Positions 15,092 through 24,050 are shown, numbered from the stretch's first letter. The stretch is 58,244 bases of DNA from Pseudomonadota bacterium (GCA_023451825.1 JAEXYA010000022.1:1-58244), one strand, 5' to 3'. Numbers and translations are program-made. The notes: generated by a model not told the origin, from the letters alone.

Positions 15092-16242
15092 GCAAAGTAC
15101 CGATCCAGCACGCCGCGATAGATCTTTGTCAGCTGCTCGAGATCGGCGACAGGCGTGTGCTCGTCGATCTGGTGCATGGTCTGGCCGACGAGACCGAATT
15201 CGATCACCGGGCAGTAGTTCTTGATGAAGCGCGCATCGGAGGTACCGCCGCCGGTGTTGAGATCGGGCGTGCGGCCGGTGATGTCCTTGATGGCGGCGAC
15301 CACCGTATCGGTGAACGGGCCCGGCTTTGTGACGAACGAGTCCGAATTGCTCGGCTCCCAGATCACATGCGCCTTGATGCGGTTGCCGGCCGCAGCCGCG
15401 ACGCGGGCATCGATCAATGCGCGCAGGCTGTCCTGCGTGTGGTGATCGTTGAAGCGGATGTTGAACTTCGCTTTCGCTTGCGCCGGGATGACATTGCTGG
15501 CCTTGTTGCCGACATCCACCGAGGTGAATTCGAGATTTGACGGTTGAAACGCGGCATTGCCCTGATCGAGCGGATCGTTGCTGATGGCCACGATCAGTGC
15601 GGCGATATCCGGCACGGGGTTGGACGCACGATGCGGATAGGCGACATGGCCCTGCACGCCGTCCACCACCAGCGTGCCCGACTGCGAGCCGCGGCGGCCG
15701 ATCTTGATGGTGTCGCCCATGGCTTCGACATTGCTGGGCTCGCCGACGATGCAGTGATCGAATTTTTCGCCGCGCTCGGCGGCCCATTGCAGAAGCTTGA
15801 TGGTGCCGTTGACGGCCACGCCTTCTTCATCGCCGGTGATGAGGAAGGAGATCGAGCCCTTGGGCTTTCCGTCATTCGCGGCGAGATAATCGAGCGTCGC
15901 GGCGACAGCGGCGGCGATGCCGCCCTTCATGTCCACCGCGCCGCGGCCATAGAGCAGGCCGTCCTTCACATCGCCGGCAAAGGCGCCGTGCGACCATGCG
16001 GTTTCCTCGCCGGGCGGCACCACATCGGTGTGGCCGGCGAAGCAGAGATGCGGGGCCTCGGTGCCGATGCGGGCATAGAGGTTTTCAACATCGGCGTGGC
16101 CTTCTTCGGTGAAGGTCACGCGATCGACGGCGAAGCCGGCATCGCCGAGCAGGCGCTCCAGCACGCCGAGCGCGCCTGCATCCGCCGGGGTCACCGACGG
16201 ACAGCGGATCAGGTCCTGGGCGATCGCGACGACGTCGGCCAC
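15088..16242 (-). CDS. dapE: Succinyl-diaminopimelate desuccinylase
   Basis: The 384-residue M20-family dinuclear zinc enzyme releases LL-diaminopimelate from N-succinyl-DAP in lysine and peptidoglycan synthesis. It shows LIRCPSVTPADAGA, the metal-binding CFAGHTDVVPPG, YGRGAVDMKGG, ITGDEEGVAVNGT with the catalytic Glu pair, the dimerisation segment QGHVAYPHRASNP, and a C-terminal GGGTSDARFIKNYCPVIEFG. It starts with GTG, four bases after dapD, and overlaps the downstream nucleosidase gene by four bases. Confidence 0.96.
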   Translation of the reverse strand: MADVVAIAQDLIRCPSVTPADAGALGVLERLLGDAGFAVDRVTFTEEGHADVENLYARIGTEAPHLCFAGHTDVVPPGEETAWSHGAFAGDVKDGLLYGRGAVDMKGGIAAAVAATLDYLAANDGKPKGSISFLITGDEEGVAVNGTIKLLQWAAERGEKFDHCIVGEPSNVEAMGDTIKIGRRGSQSGTLVVDGVQGHVAYPHRASNPVPDIAALIVAISNDPLDQGNAAFQPSNLEFTSVDVGNKASNVIPAQAKAKFNIRFNDHHTQDSLRALIDARVAAAAGNRIKAHVIWEPSNSDSFVTKPGPFTDTVVAAIKDITGRTPDLNTGGGTSDARFIKNYCPVIEFGLVGQTMHQIDEHTPVADLEQLTKIYRGVLDRYFA

Positions 16243-16246
16243 GGGC

Positions 16247-17092
16247 TTAGTCCCGCAGCAGCTCGTTGATGCTGGTCTTGGAGCGGGTGCGCTCGTCGAC
16301 GCGCTTCACGATCACGGCGCAGGCGGTGGAGGGGCCGATCTCGCCATTCTGCATCGGCTTGCCCGGCAGGTTGCCCGGCACCAGCACGGCATATTCCGGC
16401 ACTTCGCCGACAAACACTTCGCCGGTGGCGCGGTCGACGATCTTGGTGGATGCGCCGAGGAACACGCCCATGGCCAGCACCGCGCCGCGGCGAACGATGA
16501 CGCCTTCGGCGACTTCCGAGCGGGCGCCAATGAAGCAGTCGTCCTCGATGATGACAGGGCCGGCCTGCAGCGGCTCCAGCACGCCGCCGATGCCGACGCC
16601 GCCCGAAATGTGCACGCGCTTGCCGATCTGGGCGCAGGAGCCGACGGTAGCCCAGGTGTCGACCATCGAGCTCTCATCGACATAGGCGCCGAGATTGACG
16701 AAGGACGGCATCAGCACGACGTTCTTGGCGATGAAGGCCGACTTGCGGACGATGGCGCCCGGCACGGCGCGAAAACCAGCCTCGCGGAACGTGTCGTCCT
16801 TCCAGCCTTCGAACTTCGACGGCACTTTGTCCCACCACGCTGCGCCGCCGGGGCCGCCGGCAATGGTGGTCATGTCGTTGAGGCGGAACGACAGCAGCAC
16901 GGCCTTCTTCAGCCACTGATTGACGGTCCAGGCGCCGTCATCGCCACGGGTGGCGACGCGGACCTTGCCCTGGTCGAGCAGGTCGAGGGCGGTCTCGACG
17001 GATTCGCGGACTTCGCCCTTGGTCGATGCATTGACGGTGTCGCGCGCCTCGAAGGCGGCATTGATGATGGATTCGAGGGCGGAATGCGACAT
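16247..17092 (-). CDS. dapD: Tetrahydrodipicolinate N-succinyltransferase
   Basis: The 281-residue protein is a left-handed beta-helix acyltransferase of the succinylase branch of lysine synthesis. Hexapeptide-type repeats run from about residue 115 (FIAKNVVLMPSFVNLGAYVD, then SMVDTWATVGSCAQIGKRVH, then GGVGIGGVLEPLQAGPVIIE), and the C-terminal KRVDERTRSKTSINELLRD closes the protein. The length is normal. dapE follows after four bases. A family A repeat lies upstream and separates it from the HAD gene. Confidence 0.97.
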   Translation of the reverse strand: MSHSALESIINAAFEARDTVNASTKGEVRESVETALDLLDQGKVRVATRGDDGAWTVNQWLKKAVLLSFRLNDMTTIAGGPGGAAWWDKVPSKFEGWKDDTFREAGFRAVPGAIVRKSAFIAKNVVLMPSFVNLGAYVDESSMVDTWATVGSCAQIGKRVHISGGVGIGGVLEPLQAGPVIIEDDCFIGARSEVAEGVIVRRGAVLAMGVFLGASTKIVDRATGEVFVGEVPEYAVLVPGNLPGKPMQNGEIGPSTACAVIVKRVDERTRSKTSINELLRD

Positions 17093-17179
17093 CGCGGGAT
17101 CCTTGATCTTGTCTCGGGCGGGTGGTGGAAATTGGGGCTTTTGTCGGGATTTGGGGGCGGGGAGTCAAGGTGGGGGCGT

Positions 17180-17302
17180 CTGTCATCCCGGCGAACGCCG
17201 GGATCCATAGACACCGTCAGATTGGCAGATGTTCGCCGGCAGCCACGGCGCTTTTATTGCTTACTCGGAGGCTATGGGTCCCGGCTTTCGCCGGGACGAC
17301 AG
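17180..17302. repeat. Family A palindromic repeat (copy 2)
   Basis: Outer arms CTGTCATCCCGGCGAACGCC and GGCTTTCGCCGGGACGACAG, with a TATGGGTCCCGG inner arm. It lies between dapD and the upstream HAD gene. Confidence 0.88.
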
Positions 17303-17309
17303 GGGAGCT

Positions 17310-18008
17310 TCACCGCCCCCCGTTCATCTTCACCAGAAACCCCGTCAGATCATCCGTGACATGGTCCACATGCGGGTCGCTGCGGCCTTCCAGTTCCCAG
17401 TCTTCGCGGACCACGTCCTTGGCGCCATCGGGCACCACCAGCACGGTGGTCATGCCGAGGCTGTGGGGGACGACGAGGTTGCGCGACAGGTCCTCGAACA
17501 TGGCGGCTTTCAACGGGTCGACGCCGTGATCGCGCAAAAATTTGTCATAGGTCTGCTGTGCCGGCTTCGGCTCCAGCTCCGCCGCGACGATGTCGAAAAT
17601 GGCTTCGAATTGATCGGCGAAACCGAGACGGTCCAGCACCGCGCCGGCATGGGCGACGGAGCCGTTGGTGAGGATCAACTTGCGGCCGGGAAGCTGCGCG
17701 ATGGCCGCGCCCATGATCGGGTTGGGCTCGAGCGGCGAGTGGTCGATCTCGTGCACGTAAGCGAGGTAGTCATCGGCGCTGATATTGTGCTCGGTCATCA
17801 TGCCACGCATCGTGGTGCCGTAGCGCTTGTAATAGTCCTTCTGCAGCTTGAAGGCCTCGTCCGGCGTGATGTTGAGGAAATTCGCCACGAAGTCGCGAAT
17901 GCGGACATCGACTTGCTGCCACAGATTGACGTGATGCGGATACAGCGTGTTGTCGAGATCGAAGACCCAGGTCTCGATGTGGGAGAAGGCGCGGGGGGAG
18001 GTGGGCAT
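17310..18008 (-). CDS. HAD superfamily pyrimidine 5'-nucleotidase-like hydrolase
   Basis: The 232-residue protein has the HAD catalytic motif FDLDNTLYP (nucleophile Asp17, general acid Asp19), a helical cap, motif II ILTNGS, and the C-terminal motif FEDLSRNL. This FDLDNTLYP/EDLSRNL pattern marks the SDT1/YjjG-like pyrimidine nucleotidase branch. The ATG at 18008 is preferred over an adjacent TTG. It is flanked on both sides by family A repeats. The real substrate (nucleotide or sugar phosphate) is not determined. Confidence 0.85.
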   Translation of the reverse strand: MPTSPRAFSHIETWVFDLDNTLYPHHVNLWQQVDVRIRDFVANFLNITPDEAFKLQKDYYKRYGTTMRGMMTEHNISADDYLAYVHEIDHSPLEPNPIMGAAIAQLPGRKLILTNGSVAHAGAVLDRLGFADQFEAIFDIVAAELEPKPAQQTYDKFLRDHGVDPLKAAMFEDLSRNLVVPHSLGMTTVLVVPDGAKDVVREDWELEGRSDPHVDHVTDDLTGFLVKMNGGR

Positions 18009-18020
18009 CAAACTCTCATC

Positions 18021-18144
18021 CTGTCATCCCGGCGAAAGCCGGGATCCATAGACGCCGTCAGTGTGGTTGAAACTGTGTCGTGGCGGCTACGGTGTTTTGA
18101 TTATCTCTTCGGAGGGTATGGATCCCGGCGTTCGCCGGGATGAC
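18021..18144. repeat. Family A palindromic repeat (copy 3)
   Basis: Same design as the 3316 copy, with CTGTCATCCCGGCG at the left and CGCCGGGATGAC at the right. With copy 2 it brackets the HAD gene. Confidence 0.88.
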
Positions 18145-18147
18145 GAG

Positions 18148-19137
18148 TTACGGCATCGCAAATCTGAGCGTCTTGCCGCCGCCGGTCATGTCCACGGTGC
18201 CATAGCCCGATGCGGTCAGGCCGCGGGCTGCGCAGTCGCTGTGTTCGCGGATCTCGAATTTGCTCTCGCGCGTGCACAGCGTGCGCGGGCCGCCCCAGTT
18301 CAGCGGCTTGTCGCCGAGCCGGATGGCGCGGCCGGTGTCATCGACGGCTTCGGCAAAAGACAGAAGCTGCTTCGGCTGGCCGGTGACATCCGGGCGCAGG
18401 CATTTGCCGGGCTCGATGCGATACCAGCCGCGCGCGATCACCGCGCCCTTGCCGTCATCGGTGGCGACCGAGGCCATCACCTTGTAGGAGGTGTCGTTGC
18501 ACCAAGTGAGCCCGTTCGCCGACGGCGCCTGCACGCCGGTGACCATGGCCTCAAAGAAGTTCGGCGCATTGACGATGTCGTCGGAGAGGCTGCGGCTCTT
18601 GAGGAAGGCTGCGAGACCATTGCGTGTCTTCGGGCCATCGACACCGTCGATCGGCGTGGTGTCATAGCCGGCGATCGACAGCAGGCGCTGGATCGCGGCG
18701 AGCTTGGCCTGTTCGTCGTCATATTCGCTGTCTTCGGCGAGATAGGCGACCATGTTGCCGTCCTCGGTCTGCGACGGCTGGATGGTGGTGAAGGGCGCCA
18801 GCGTCTGGCCGGGGCGGCATTGGCGCGCGGCGGCGATGACGAAATTGTCCGATGCGATGCAGAGATTGTCGCTGCCGCTCTGCGCCGGCGCCGCGCCATA
18901 GAGCGGCAGCACGCGGGCATGCAACAGCAGGCGGTCGGCAGCGATGGTGCCCTGGGCGACGGTCTTGCACTGCGCGGGATCGATGCGAAACCAGCCGCGG
19001 GTGGCGGTGGCGCTCTTGTCATCGATGCCGATGGCGACGTCGACGACATAGCTCATGCGGTTGCAGAGCTTGAGGTCGGCGTGAGCCGTGGTGGTGAAGG
19101 CGGTGAGGAGGAGGGCCGCCATCGCTCCGCTCCTCAT
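18148..19137 (-). CDS. Exported protein with two DUF1036 domains and a central helical segment
   Basis: The 329-residue protein begins with a signal peptide (MRSGAMAALLLTAFTTTAHA). Two DUF1036-type modules follow: DLKLCNRMSYVVDVAIG..GWFRIDPAQC.. in the N-terminal half and LTWCNDTSYKVMASVA..GWYRIEPGKC.. in the C-terminal half, each with conserved Cys and Trp. The middle (IQRLLSIAGYDTTPIDGVDG, then KTRNGLAAF) resembles a peptidoglycan-binding-like repeat. It probably acts in the periplasm; the function is unknown. The chosen ATG lies in a family G repeat. The open frame continues upstream through that repeat, and an ATG at 19122 is the other candidate. Confidence 0.82.
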   Translation of the reverse strand: MRSGAMAALLLTAFTTTAHADLKLCNRMSYVVDVAIGIDDKSATATRGWFRIDPAQCKTVAQGTIAADRLLLHARVLPLYGAAPAQSGSDNLCIASDNFVIAAARQCRPGQTLAPFTTIQPSQTEDGNMVAYLAEDSEYDDEQAKLAAIQRLLSIAGYDTTPIDGVDGPKTRNGLAAFLKSRSLSDDIVNAPNFFEAMVTGVQAPSANGLTWCNDTSYKVMASVATDDGKGAVIARGWYRIEPGKCLRPDVTGQPKQLLSFAEAVDDTGRAIRLGDKPLNWGGPRTLCTRESKFEIREHSDCAARGLTASGYGTVDMTGGGKTLRFAMP

Positions 19138-19330
19138 GGTGAGGAGCGCGCTCTTGCGCGCGTCTCGAACCATGAGATGGAAGGCACCGAGCTCGCGGCC
19201 ATCCTTCGAGACGCCGCTCCGCGGCTCCTCAGGATGAGGGGAGAGTGTGGGGGAGCGACAGGGGCCCAATACTCGGCCCCTCATGGTGAGGAGGCGCGCG
19301 AAGCGCGCCGTCTCGAACCATGAGTTGATG
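19131..19330. repeat. Family G repeat, two tandem related units
   Basis: The first unit (19131-19240) runs from TCCTCATGGTGAGGAGCGCG to GGCTCCTCAGGATGAGGGG. The second (about 19276-19330) begins CCCTCATGGTGAGGAGGCGC and ends CGTCTCGAACCATGAG. Both carry GCGC dyads and a CTCGAACCATGAG box. It fills the space between argB and the DUF1036 gene and provides the latter's first codons. Confidence 0.75.
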
Positions 19331-19343
19331 GAGCTCCGGACCA

Positions 19344-20240
19344 TCACTTGTGGATCAGCGTGCCCGTGCCCTGATTGGTGAACAGCTCGAGCAGCACCGC
19401 ATGCGGGGTCTTGCCGTCGATGATGACGACGCCTTCGACGCCCTGCTCCAGCGAGTAGATGCAGGTCTCGACCTTCGGGATCATGCCGCCGGAAATGGTG
19501 CCGTCGGCGATGAGCTTGCGCGCATCCTTGATCGACAGTTCCGGTATCAGCTTCTTCGACTTGTCGAGCACGCCCGGCACGTCGGTGAGCAGCAAGAGGC
19601 GCTTGGCCTTCAGCGCGCCGGCAACGGCGCCGGCAAAGGTGTCGGCATTGACGTTGTAGGTCTTGCCTTCCTTCGACGCCGCGAGCGGCGCCAGCACCGG
19701 GATCAGCTCATAGCCGATCAGTTGATTGAGCAGCGTCAGATCGACCTTTTCGGGCTCGCCGACAAAACCGAGATCGACCACTTTCTCGATGTTCGAGCCG
19801 GGGTCGATCATGGTGCGCGTCGCCTTCGACGCGGTGACCATGTTGCCGTCCTTGCCGCACAGGCCGACGGCCTTGCCGCCGGCTTCGTTGATATAGCTGA
19901 CGATCGACTTGTTGATCGAGCCGGCCAGCACCATCTCGACGATCTCGATGGTGGCGGCATCGGTGATGCGCAATCCGGCGGCGAATTCCGACTTGATGCC
20001 GAGACGCGTGAGCATCTGCGCGATCTGTGGGCCGCCGCCATGCACCACCACCGGATTGATGGCGGTCTGTTCGAGCAACACGATGTCGCGGGCAAAGGCG
20101 CGGGCGGTATCTTCGGCGCCCATGGCGTGGCCGCCATATTTGATGACGATGGTTTCCTCGTCATATTGCTGCATGTGCGGCAGCGCTTCCGAGAGGATGT
20201 GGGCCTTTTCGAGAGCACTGATGATGGGCGCGTCGGTCAT
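19344..20240 (-). CDS. argB: Acetylglutamate kinase
   Basis: The 298-residue amino-acid kinase phosphorylates N-acetylglutamate in arginine synthesis. It shows the N-terminal VIKYGGHAMG, the substrate-binding VVHGGGPQIAQML, then LCGKDGNMVTASK, the ATP-site region LLLLTDVPGVLD, and GGMIPKVETC near the C-terminus. The length is typical. It lies downstream of the rpmH-rnpA-yidC-engB block on the same strand, with a family D repeat between. Confidence 0.96.
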   Translation of the reverse strand: MTDAPIISALEKAHILSEALPHMQQYDEETIVIKYGGHAMGAEDTARAFARDIVLLEQTAINPVVVHGGGPQIAQMLTRLGIKSEFAAGLRITDAATIEIVEMVLAGSINKSIVSYINEAGGKAVGLCGKDGNMVTASKATRTMIDPGSNIEKVVDLGFVGEPEKVDLTLLNQLIGYELIPVLAPLAASKEGKTYNVNADTFAGAVAGALKAKRLLLLTDVPGVLDKSKKLIPELSIKDARKLIADGTISGGMIPKVETCIYSLEQGVEGVVIIDGKTPHAVLLELFTNQGTGTLIHK

Positions 20241-20328
20241 GAAGCGGATCTCACAATTGGCAGGCGCCGCGTTCTAGCTGATTGGGCGGAGGGGTGCAAA
20301 GGATGGGTGCGATGCATGCCGCTAACCT

Positions 20329-20418
20329 GTAGCCCGGATGGAGCGTAGCGTAATCCGGGGACCGGAGAATTGTTGAAGCGCCGGTTCCTGGATTGCGCTG
20401 CGCTCCATCCAGGCTACG
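20329..20418. repeat. Family D palindromic repeat (copy 1)
   Basis: Outer arms GTAGCCCGGATGGAGCGTAG and GCGCTCCATCCAGGCTACG, with GGACCGG and CCGGTTCC inside. A second copy lies at 54945. Confidence 0.85.
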
Positions 20419-20427
20419 GCATCGCGC

Positions 20428-20802
20428 TTATTTGCGCGGCCATGCCGCAGATACCGCCAGCGCAACCCAGCTGACGATCAGCAGCGTGCCGCCGGTCGGT
20501 GCGGCCATGGGAAACAGGCCGTGGCCGACATATTGGCGCAGGGTCAGATCGCCCGCGAACAATGACGCGCCGATGACAAGACCGAGTGCCGCAGTGAGGC
20601 CGATCTGCAGATGCGCGGTGCCGCGTTCGATCAGCGCGATCGCGCCGAGAATTGCCGCCGCATGAAACAGCAGCATCGAGGATGCCGAAGCGAGGCGCGC
20701 GGCATCGGGCTGATGGGCGGAGGCGGCGGCGAGGATCACGCCATCGGCGCCCATGATGCCGGCGCAGATGATCAGGATGCGGAACAGCGCGGTGCGGGTC
20801 AT
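20428..20802 (-). CDS. DUF423 family membrane protein
   Basis: The 124-residue protein has about four predicted transmembrane helices (roughly residues 8-28, 42-60, 67-85 and 100-118). It carries the DUF423 features AAASAHQP near the N-terminus, a central LGLVIGASLFAGDL, and PTGGTLLIVSW. The function is unknown. Its start overlaps the engB stop by one base (TGATG), so it is translationally coupled to engB. Confidence 0.8.
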   Translation of the reverse strand: MTRTALFRILIICAGIMGADGVILAAASAHQPDAARLASASSMLLFHAAAILGAIALIERGTAHLQIGLTAALGLVIGASLFAGDLTLRQYVGHGLFPMAAPTGGTLLIVSWVALAVSAAWPRK

Positions 20803-21452
20803 CAGCTGCGCTCGTTCAAGAGCCGCATCATGGCGGCGCGCAGCTCCACCATGCCTTCATTGTCGCGCGACGACGTCACCAGGATTTCCGGGAACGCGGC
20901 GGGATGCTTGCGCAAGGTAGCCTGGGTTTCTTCCATCGTCTTTTCAAGCTCGGCCTTCTTCACCTGATCGGCCTTGGTGAGCACGATCTGGTAGCTGACG
21001 GCGGAGCGGTCGAGCGACTTCAGTACGTCGAGGTCGACATCCTTGATGCCGTGGCGGCTGTCGATCAGCACATAGACGCGGGCCAGCGTCGCGCGGCCCT
21101 GCAGGAAGGAATAGATCAGCTTGGTCCAGGATGCGATCTTGGCCTTGGGCGCGGAGGCATAGCCGTAGCCGGGCATGTCCACGAGGCGAAACTCGCTGCC
21201 TTTCGGGCTTTCGAAGAAGATCAGCTCCTGCGTGCGGCCCGGCGTGTGCGAGGTGCGCGCCAGCGCATTGCGGCCGGTGAGCGCATTGATCAGGCTGGAC
21301 TTGCCGACATTGGAGCGGCCGGCAAACGCGACTTCCATGCCCGCCATTGGGGGCAGGGTCTCGATCGAGGGGGAAGCCCAGATGAACTTCCACTCGCCTG
21401 CAAACATCAGGCGTCCCTGTTCGATCAGCTCCGCATCGGGTTCGGTGGTCAT
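20802..21452 (-). CDS. engB: Ribosome biogenesis GTPase EngB/YsxC (YihA)
   Basis: The 216-residue TRAFAC GTPase is needed for large ribosomal subunit assembly. G1 is GRSNVGKSS (45-53), G3 is DMPGYG (92-97) and G4 is TKAD; SHTPGRTQ forms the G2 region, with the SHTPGRT box typical of YsxC. The ATG at 21452 gives the family start; the upstream reading frame runs into a family B repeat. It follows yidC and is coupled to the DUF423 gene. Confidence 0.95.
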   Translation of the reverse strand: MTTEPDAELIEQGRLMFAGEWKFIWASPSIETLPPMAGMEVAFAGRSNVGKSSLINALTGRNALARTSHTPGRTQELIFFESPKGSEFRLVDMPGYGYASAPKAKIASWTKLIYSFLQGRATLARVYVLIDSRHGIKDVDLDVLKSLDRSAVSYQIVLTKADQVKKAELEKTMEETQATLRKHPAAFPEILVTSSRDNEGMVELRAAMMRLLNERS

Positions 21453-21472
21453 GCGAAGGTTCTTTCTATCTC

Positions 21473-21556
21473 CGTCATTGCGAGGAGCGCAGCGACGAAG
21501 CAATCCAGTCTTCCTTTATCGTGGCTCTGGATTGCTTCGCTACGCTCGCAATGACG
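21473..21556. repeat. Family B palindromic repeat (copy 3)
   Basis: Outer arms CGTCATTGCGAGGAGCGCAG and CTACGCTCGCAATGACG, with GAAGCAATCCAG and CTGGATTGCTTCG inside. It lies between yidC and engB. Confidence 0.88.
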
Positions 21557-21572
21557 GCTGAGAGGTTGGTCG

Positions 21573-23435
21573 TCAGGTCTTCTGCGCCGGCTTCTTGCCG
21601 AAGGTCGACTTGATGTTGTCGAACAGCTCTACCTTCACGCCGTTCTTGTTCATGATGTAGGCCTGCTGCAGCACCGAGAGCAGGTTGTTCCAGGCCCAGT
21701 AGATCACGAGACCAGCCGGGAAGCCCGCCAGCATGAAGGTGAAGATCAGCGGCATCCAGTCGAAGATCATCTTCTGGGTCGGATCCGGCGGCGTCGGGTT
21801 CAGCTTCATCTGGAACCACATCGTGATGCCCATGATGATCGGCCAGATGCCGAGCGCGAGATAGTGGCCGAGAACCGGGATTGCCGTCGGATCGAATGGC
21901 AGCAGGCCGAACAGGTTGAACAGGTTGGTCGGATCATGCGCCGAGAGGTCCTTGATCCAGCCAAAGAACGGCGCGTGGCGCATTTCGATGGTGACGAAGA
22001 GGACCTTGTAGAGCGAGAAGAACACTGGGATCTGCAACAGGACGGGAAGACAGCCGGCGACCGGGTTGATCTTCTCCTTCTTGTAGATCTCCATCATCTC
22101 CTGCTGCTGCTTCATCCGGTCGTCCGGATAGCGCTCCTTGAGCGACTGCAGCTGCGGCTGGATCGCCTTCATCTTCGCCATCGAGGCGTAGGACTTGTTG
22201 GCGAGCGGGAAGAAGATGATCTTGACCAGCACCGTCACCAGCAGAATGGCGACGCCGAAATTGCCGAACAGGTGGAAGAACCAGTCGAGCGCCAGGAACA
22301 TCGGCTTGGTGATGAAGTAGAACCAGCCCCAGTCGATCAGGAGATCGAAGTGGTTGAGGCCGAGCGACTGGTTGTAGCCGCCGAGGCCGACCGCGAGCGG
22401 GAAGTTGAGGCCGACGGTGGCGGCTTCCTTGGCGCCGGCGAACAGGCGGGCATTGGCCGAGGTCGAGGCGCCCGGTGCGATGGTCTGCGCGTCCTGCAGG
22501 TAGTCGGTCTGATAGGTGCGGACGGTGCCGGCGAGGTTCGACGAGAAGCGCGCCTGCAGCTTCGCGGTGTTGTCCGGCAGCAGCGCCGAGGCCCAATATT
22601 TGTCGGTGATGCCGAGCCAGCCATTGGTGACGTTGAAGTTCACCGCCTTGGCTTCCTCGATCTTCTTGTAGCCGTATTCCTGCAGGCCCTGGTCGCCGAG
22701 ATAGCCGACGAGGCCTTCATGCAGGATGTAGTAGCCTTCCACATGCGGCGTGCCGTGGCGCGAGATCAGCGCAAACGGATACAGCGTGACAGGATTGCTA
22801 CCGGCATTGGCGACATCATCCTTGATCGAGAACAGGTAACGATCATCGATCGAGATGGTGCGGGTAAAGGTGAGGCCTTCGCCATTGTTGTATTTCAGCA
22901 CGACCGGCGAGGACGGGGTGAGGGCGTTGGAGCCTTCCTGCGTCCATTCGGTGTTGGCGTCGGGCAGCTTTGCGGTGGTGCCGGAAGCGCCGACCCAGCC
23001 GAATTCAGCGTAGTAAGGCGCCGCGGTGCCCGAGGGCGAGAACAGCGTGATCGGCGGCGAGGTCGGATCGACGGTCATGCGGAATCTGGTGAGCGCGATG
23101 TCATCCAGACGCGCGCCCTTCAGCGAGATCGAGCCGGCGAGGCGCGGCGTGTCGATCTTCACGCGCTTGGAGGACGAGATCGCGGTTTCGCGGCTGATCG
23201 GCGCATTGGACGGCGCGGCATTGACCGGCGCGCCGCCTGGCGTCGGGGCCGTCGAGCCGGGCTGCGGCGTGCTGCTGCCCGCCTGGGGCTGCGCAGTCGG
23301 ATTGGCGAGCTGGGCTTGCGTCGCCTGCTGCGCCTTCTGCTTTTCCATCTGCGGGATGTTGTAGAAATATTGCCAGCCGAGAAGCACCAGGCCGGACAGA
23401 ACGACGGCGATAATGGTGTTGCGATTGTCGGTCAT
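21573..23435 (-). CDS. yidC: Membrane protein insertase YidC
   Basis: The 620-residue Oxa1/YidC insertase inserts and folds inner-membrane proteins with or without SecYEG. It has an N-terminal membrane anchor (MTDNRNTIIAVVLSGLVLLGWQ region), a Pro/Ala/Gln-rich linker, the large periplasmic beta domain, and the conserved five-helix core (IDWGWFYFITKPMF, then NFGVAILLVTVLVKIIFFPL and the PVLLQIPVFFSLYKVLFV region) with the cytoplasmic coiled loop KERYPDDRMKQQQEMMEIYK between. It is encoded directly after rpmH-rnpA, a near-universal order. Confidence 0.97.
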   Translation of the reverse strand: MTDNRNTIIAVVLSGLVLLGWQYFYNIPQMEKQKAQQATQAQLANPTAQPQAGSSTPQPGSTAPTPGGAPVNAAPSNAPISRETAISSSKRVKIDTPRLAGSISLKGARLDDIALTRFRMTVDPTSPPITLFSPSGTAAPYYAEFGWVGASGTTAKLPDANTEWTQEGSNALTPSSPVVLKYNNGEGLTFTRTISIDDRYLFSIKDDVANAGSNPVTLYPFALISRHGTPHVEGYYILHEGLVGYLGDQGLQEYGYKKIEEAKAVNFNVTNGWLGITDKYWASALLPDNTAKLQARFSSNLAGTVRTYQTDYLQDAQTIAPGASTSANARLFAGAKEAATVGLNFPLAVGLGGYNQSLGLNHFDLLIDWGWFYFITKPMFLALDWFFHLFGNFGVAILLVTVLVKIIFFPLANKSYASMAKMKAIQPQLQSLKERYPDDRMKQQQEMMEIYKKEKINPVAGCLPVLLQIPVFFSLYKVLFVTIEMRHAPFFGWIKDLSAHDPTNLFNLFGLLPFDPTAIPVLGHYLALGIWPIIMGITMWFQMKLNPTPPDPTQKMIFDWMPLIFTFMLAGFPAGLVIYWAWNNLLSVLQQAYIMNKNGVKVELFDNIKSTFGKKPAQKT

Positions 23436-23518
23436 CGTTCAGGTCTCGTTATCCGAAATGCATATGCGGCGGCCTGTGGCCGGCTGCGCGCTGCTTGTGG
23501 CAGGCTAGAGCCGTCAGG

Positions 23519-23890
23519 TCACGTCGTTTTTGAGGTGTCGGTCTTTGAAGTCGGTGTTTTGGAAGATTGCCGTTCGAGGCGGTGCAGCGCCGAGCGGAGG
23601 TCGTCGAGCATGATGTTGAAATCGCGCGTGAGCGCATTGCGACGGCCGACTAGCACATAATCGCTGTGGGCGCGCATAGACAATGGATCGACGCGCTTCA
23701 CCAGTTCGCGAAGCCGACGTTTGATCCGGTTCCGCTCGGGCGCGGTTCCATTCTTCTTGGTGACGGTAAAACCGACCCTGACCGGGCCGGTGTCATCACG
23801 GTGTCGCTGCTGCAGGACAAAAGCAGGAGCGTTCACGCGCGACGAAGCGGCGGCAGCGACGAAATCCGCTCGCTGCCTGAGCCGCTCCAT
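23519..23890 (-). CDS. rnpA: Ribonuclease P protein component
   Basis: The 123-residue protein subunit of RNase P has the RNR-type signature RNRIKRRLRELVKR and the preceding RVGFTVTKKNGTAPE. It binds the RNase P RNA and pre-tRNA leader. The ATG at 23890 begins MERLRQRADF, the common family start; an in-frame upstream extension would overlap rpmH in another frame. The C-terminal tail is rich in Ser/Thr/Lys (SSKTPTSKTDTSKTT) and likely disordered. Confidence 0.94.
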   Translation of the reverse strand: MERLRQRADFVAAAASSRVNAPAFVLQQRHRDDTGPVRVGFTVTKKNGTAPERNRIKRRLRELVKRVDPLSMRAHSDYVLVGRRNALTRDFNIMLDDLRSALHRLERQSSKTPTSKTDTSKTT

Positions 23891-23915
23891 GATGATGTCT
23901 CGGAAGGAGATCCGA

Positions 23916-24050
23916 TCAGGCGCTGAGGCGCTTGCGGCCACGGGCGCGGCGCGCAGCAAGAACCTTGCGGCCACCGACGGTGGCGAGACGGGCACGGAAG
24001 CCGTGGCGGCGCTTGCGCACCAGTTTCGAGGGTTGATAAGTGCGCTTCAC
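23916..24050 (-). CDS. rpmH: 50S ribosomal protein L34
   Basis: The 44-residue basic protein [20 protein letters not shown].. ending [12 protein letters not shown] is a textbook L34. It starts with GTG at 24050. rnpA begins 25 bases downstream, so the two are co-transcribed. Confidence 0.97.

Noticed and set aside
21864..23660. 598-codon plus-strand ORF opposite yidC
   Set aside because: Antisense shadow of a highly conserved gene, rich in Arg/Glu/Gly without domain signatures.
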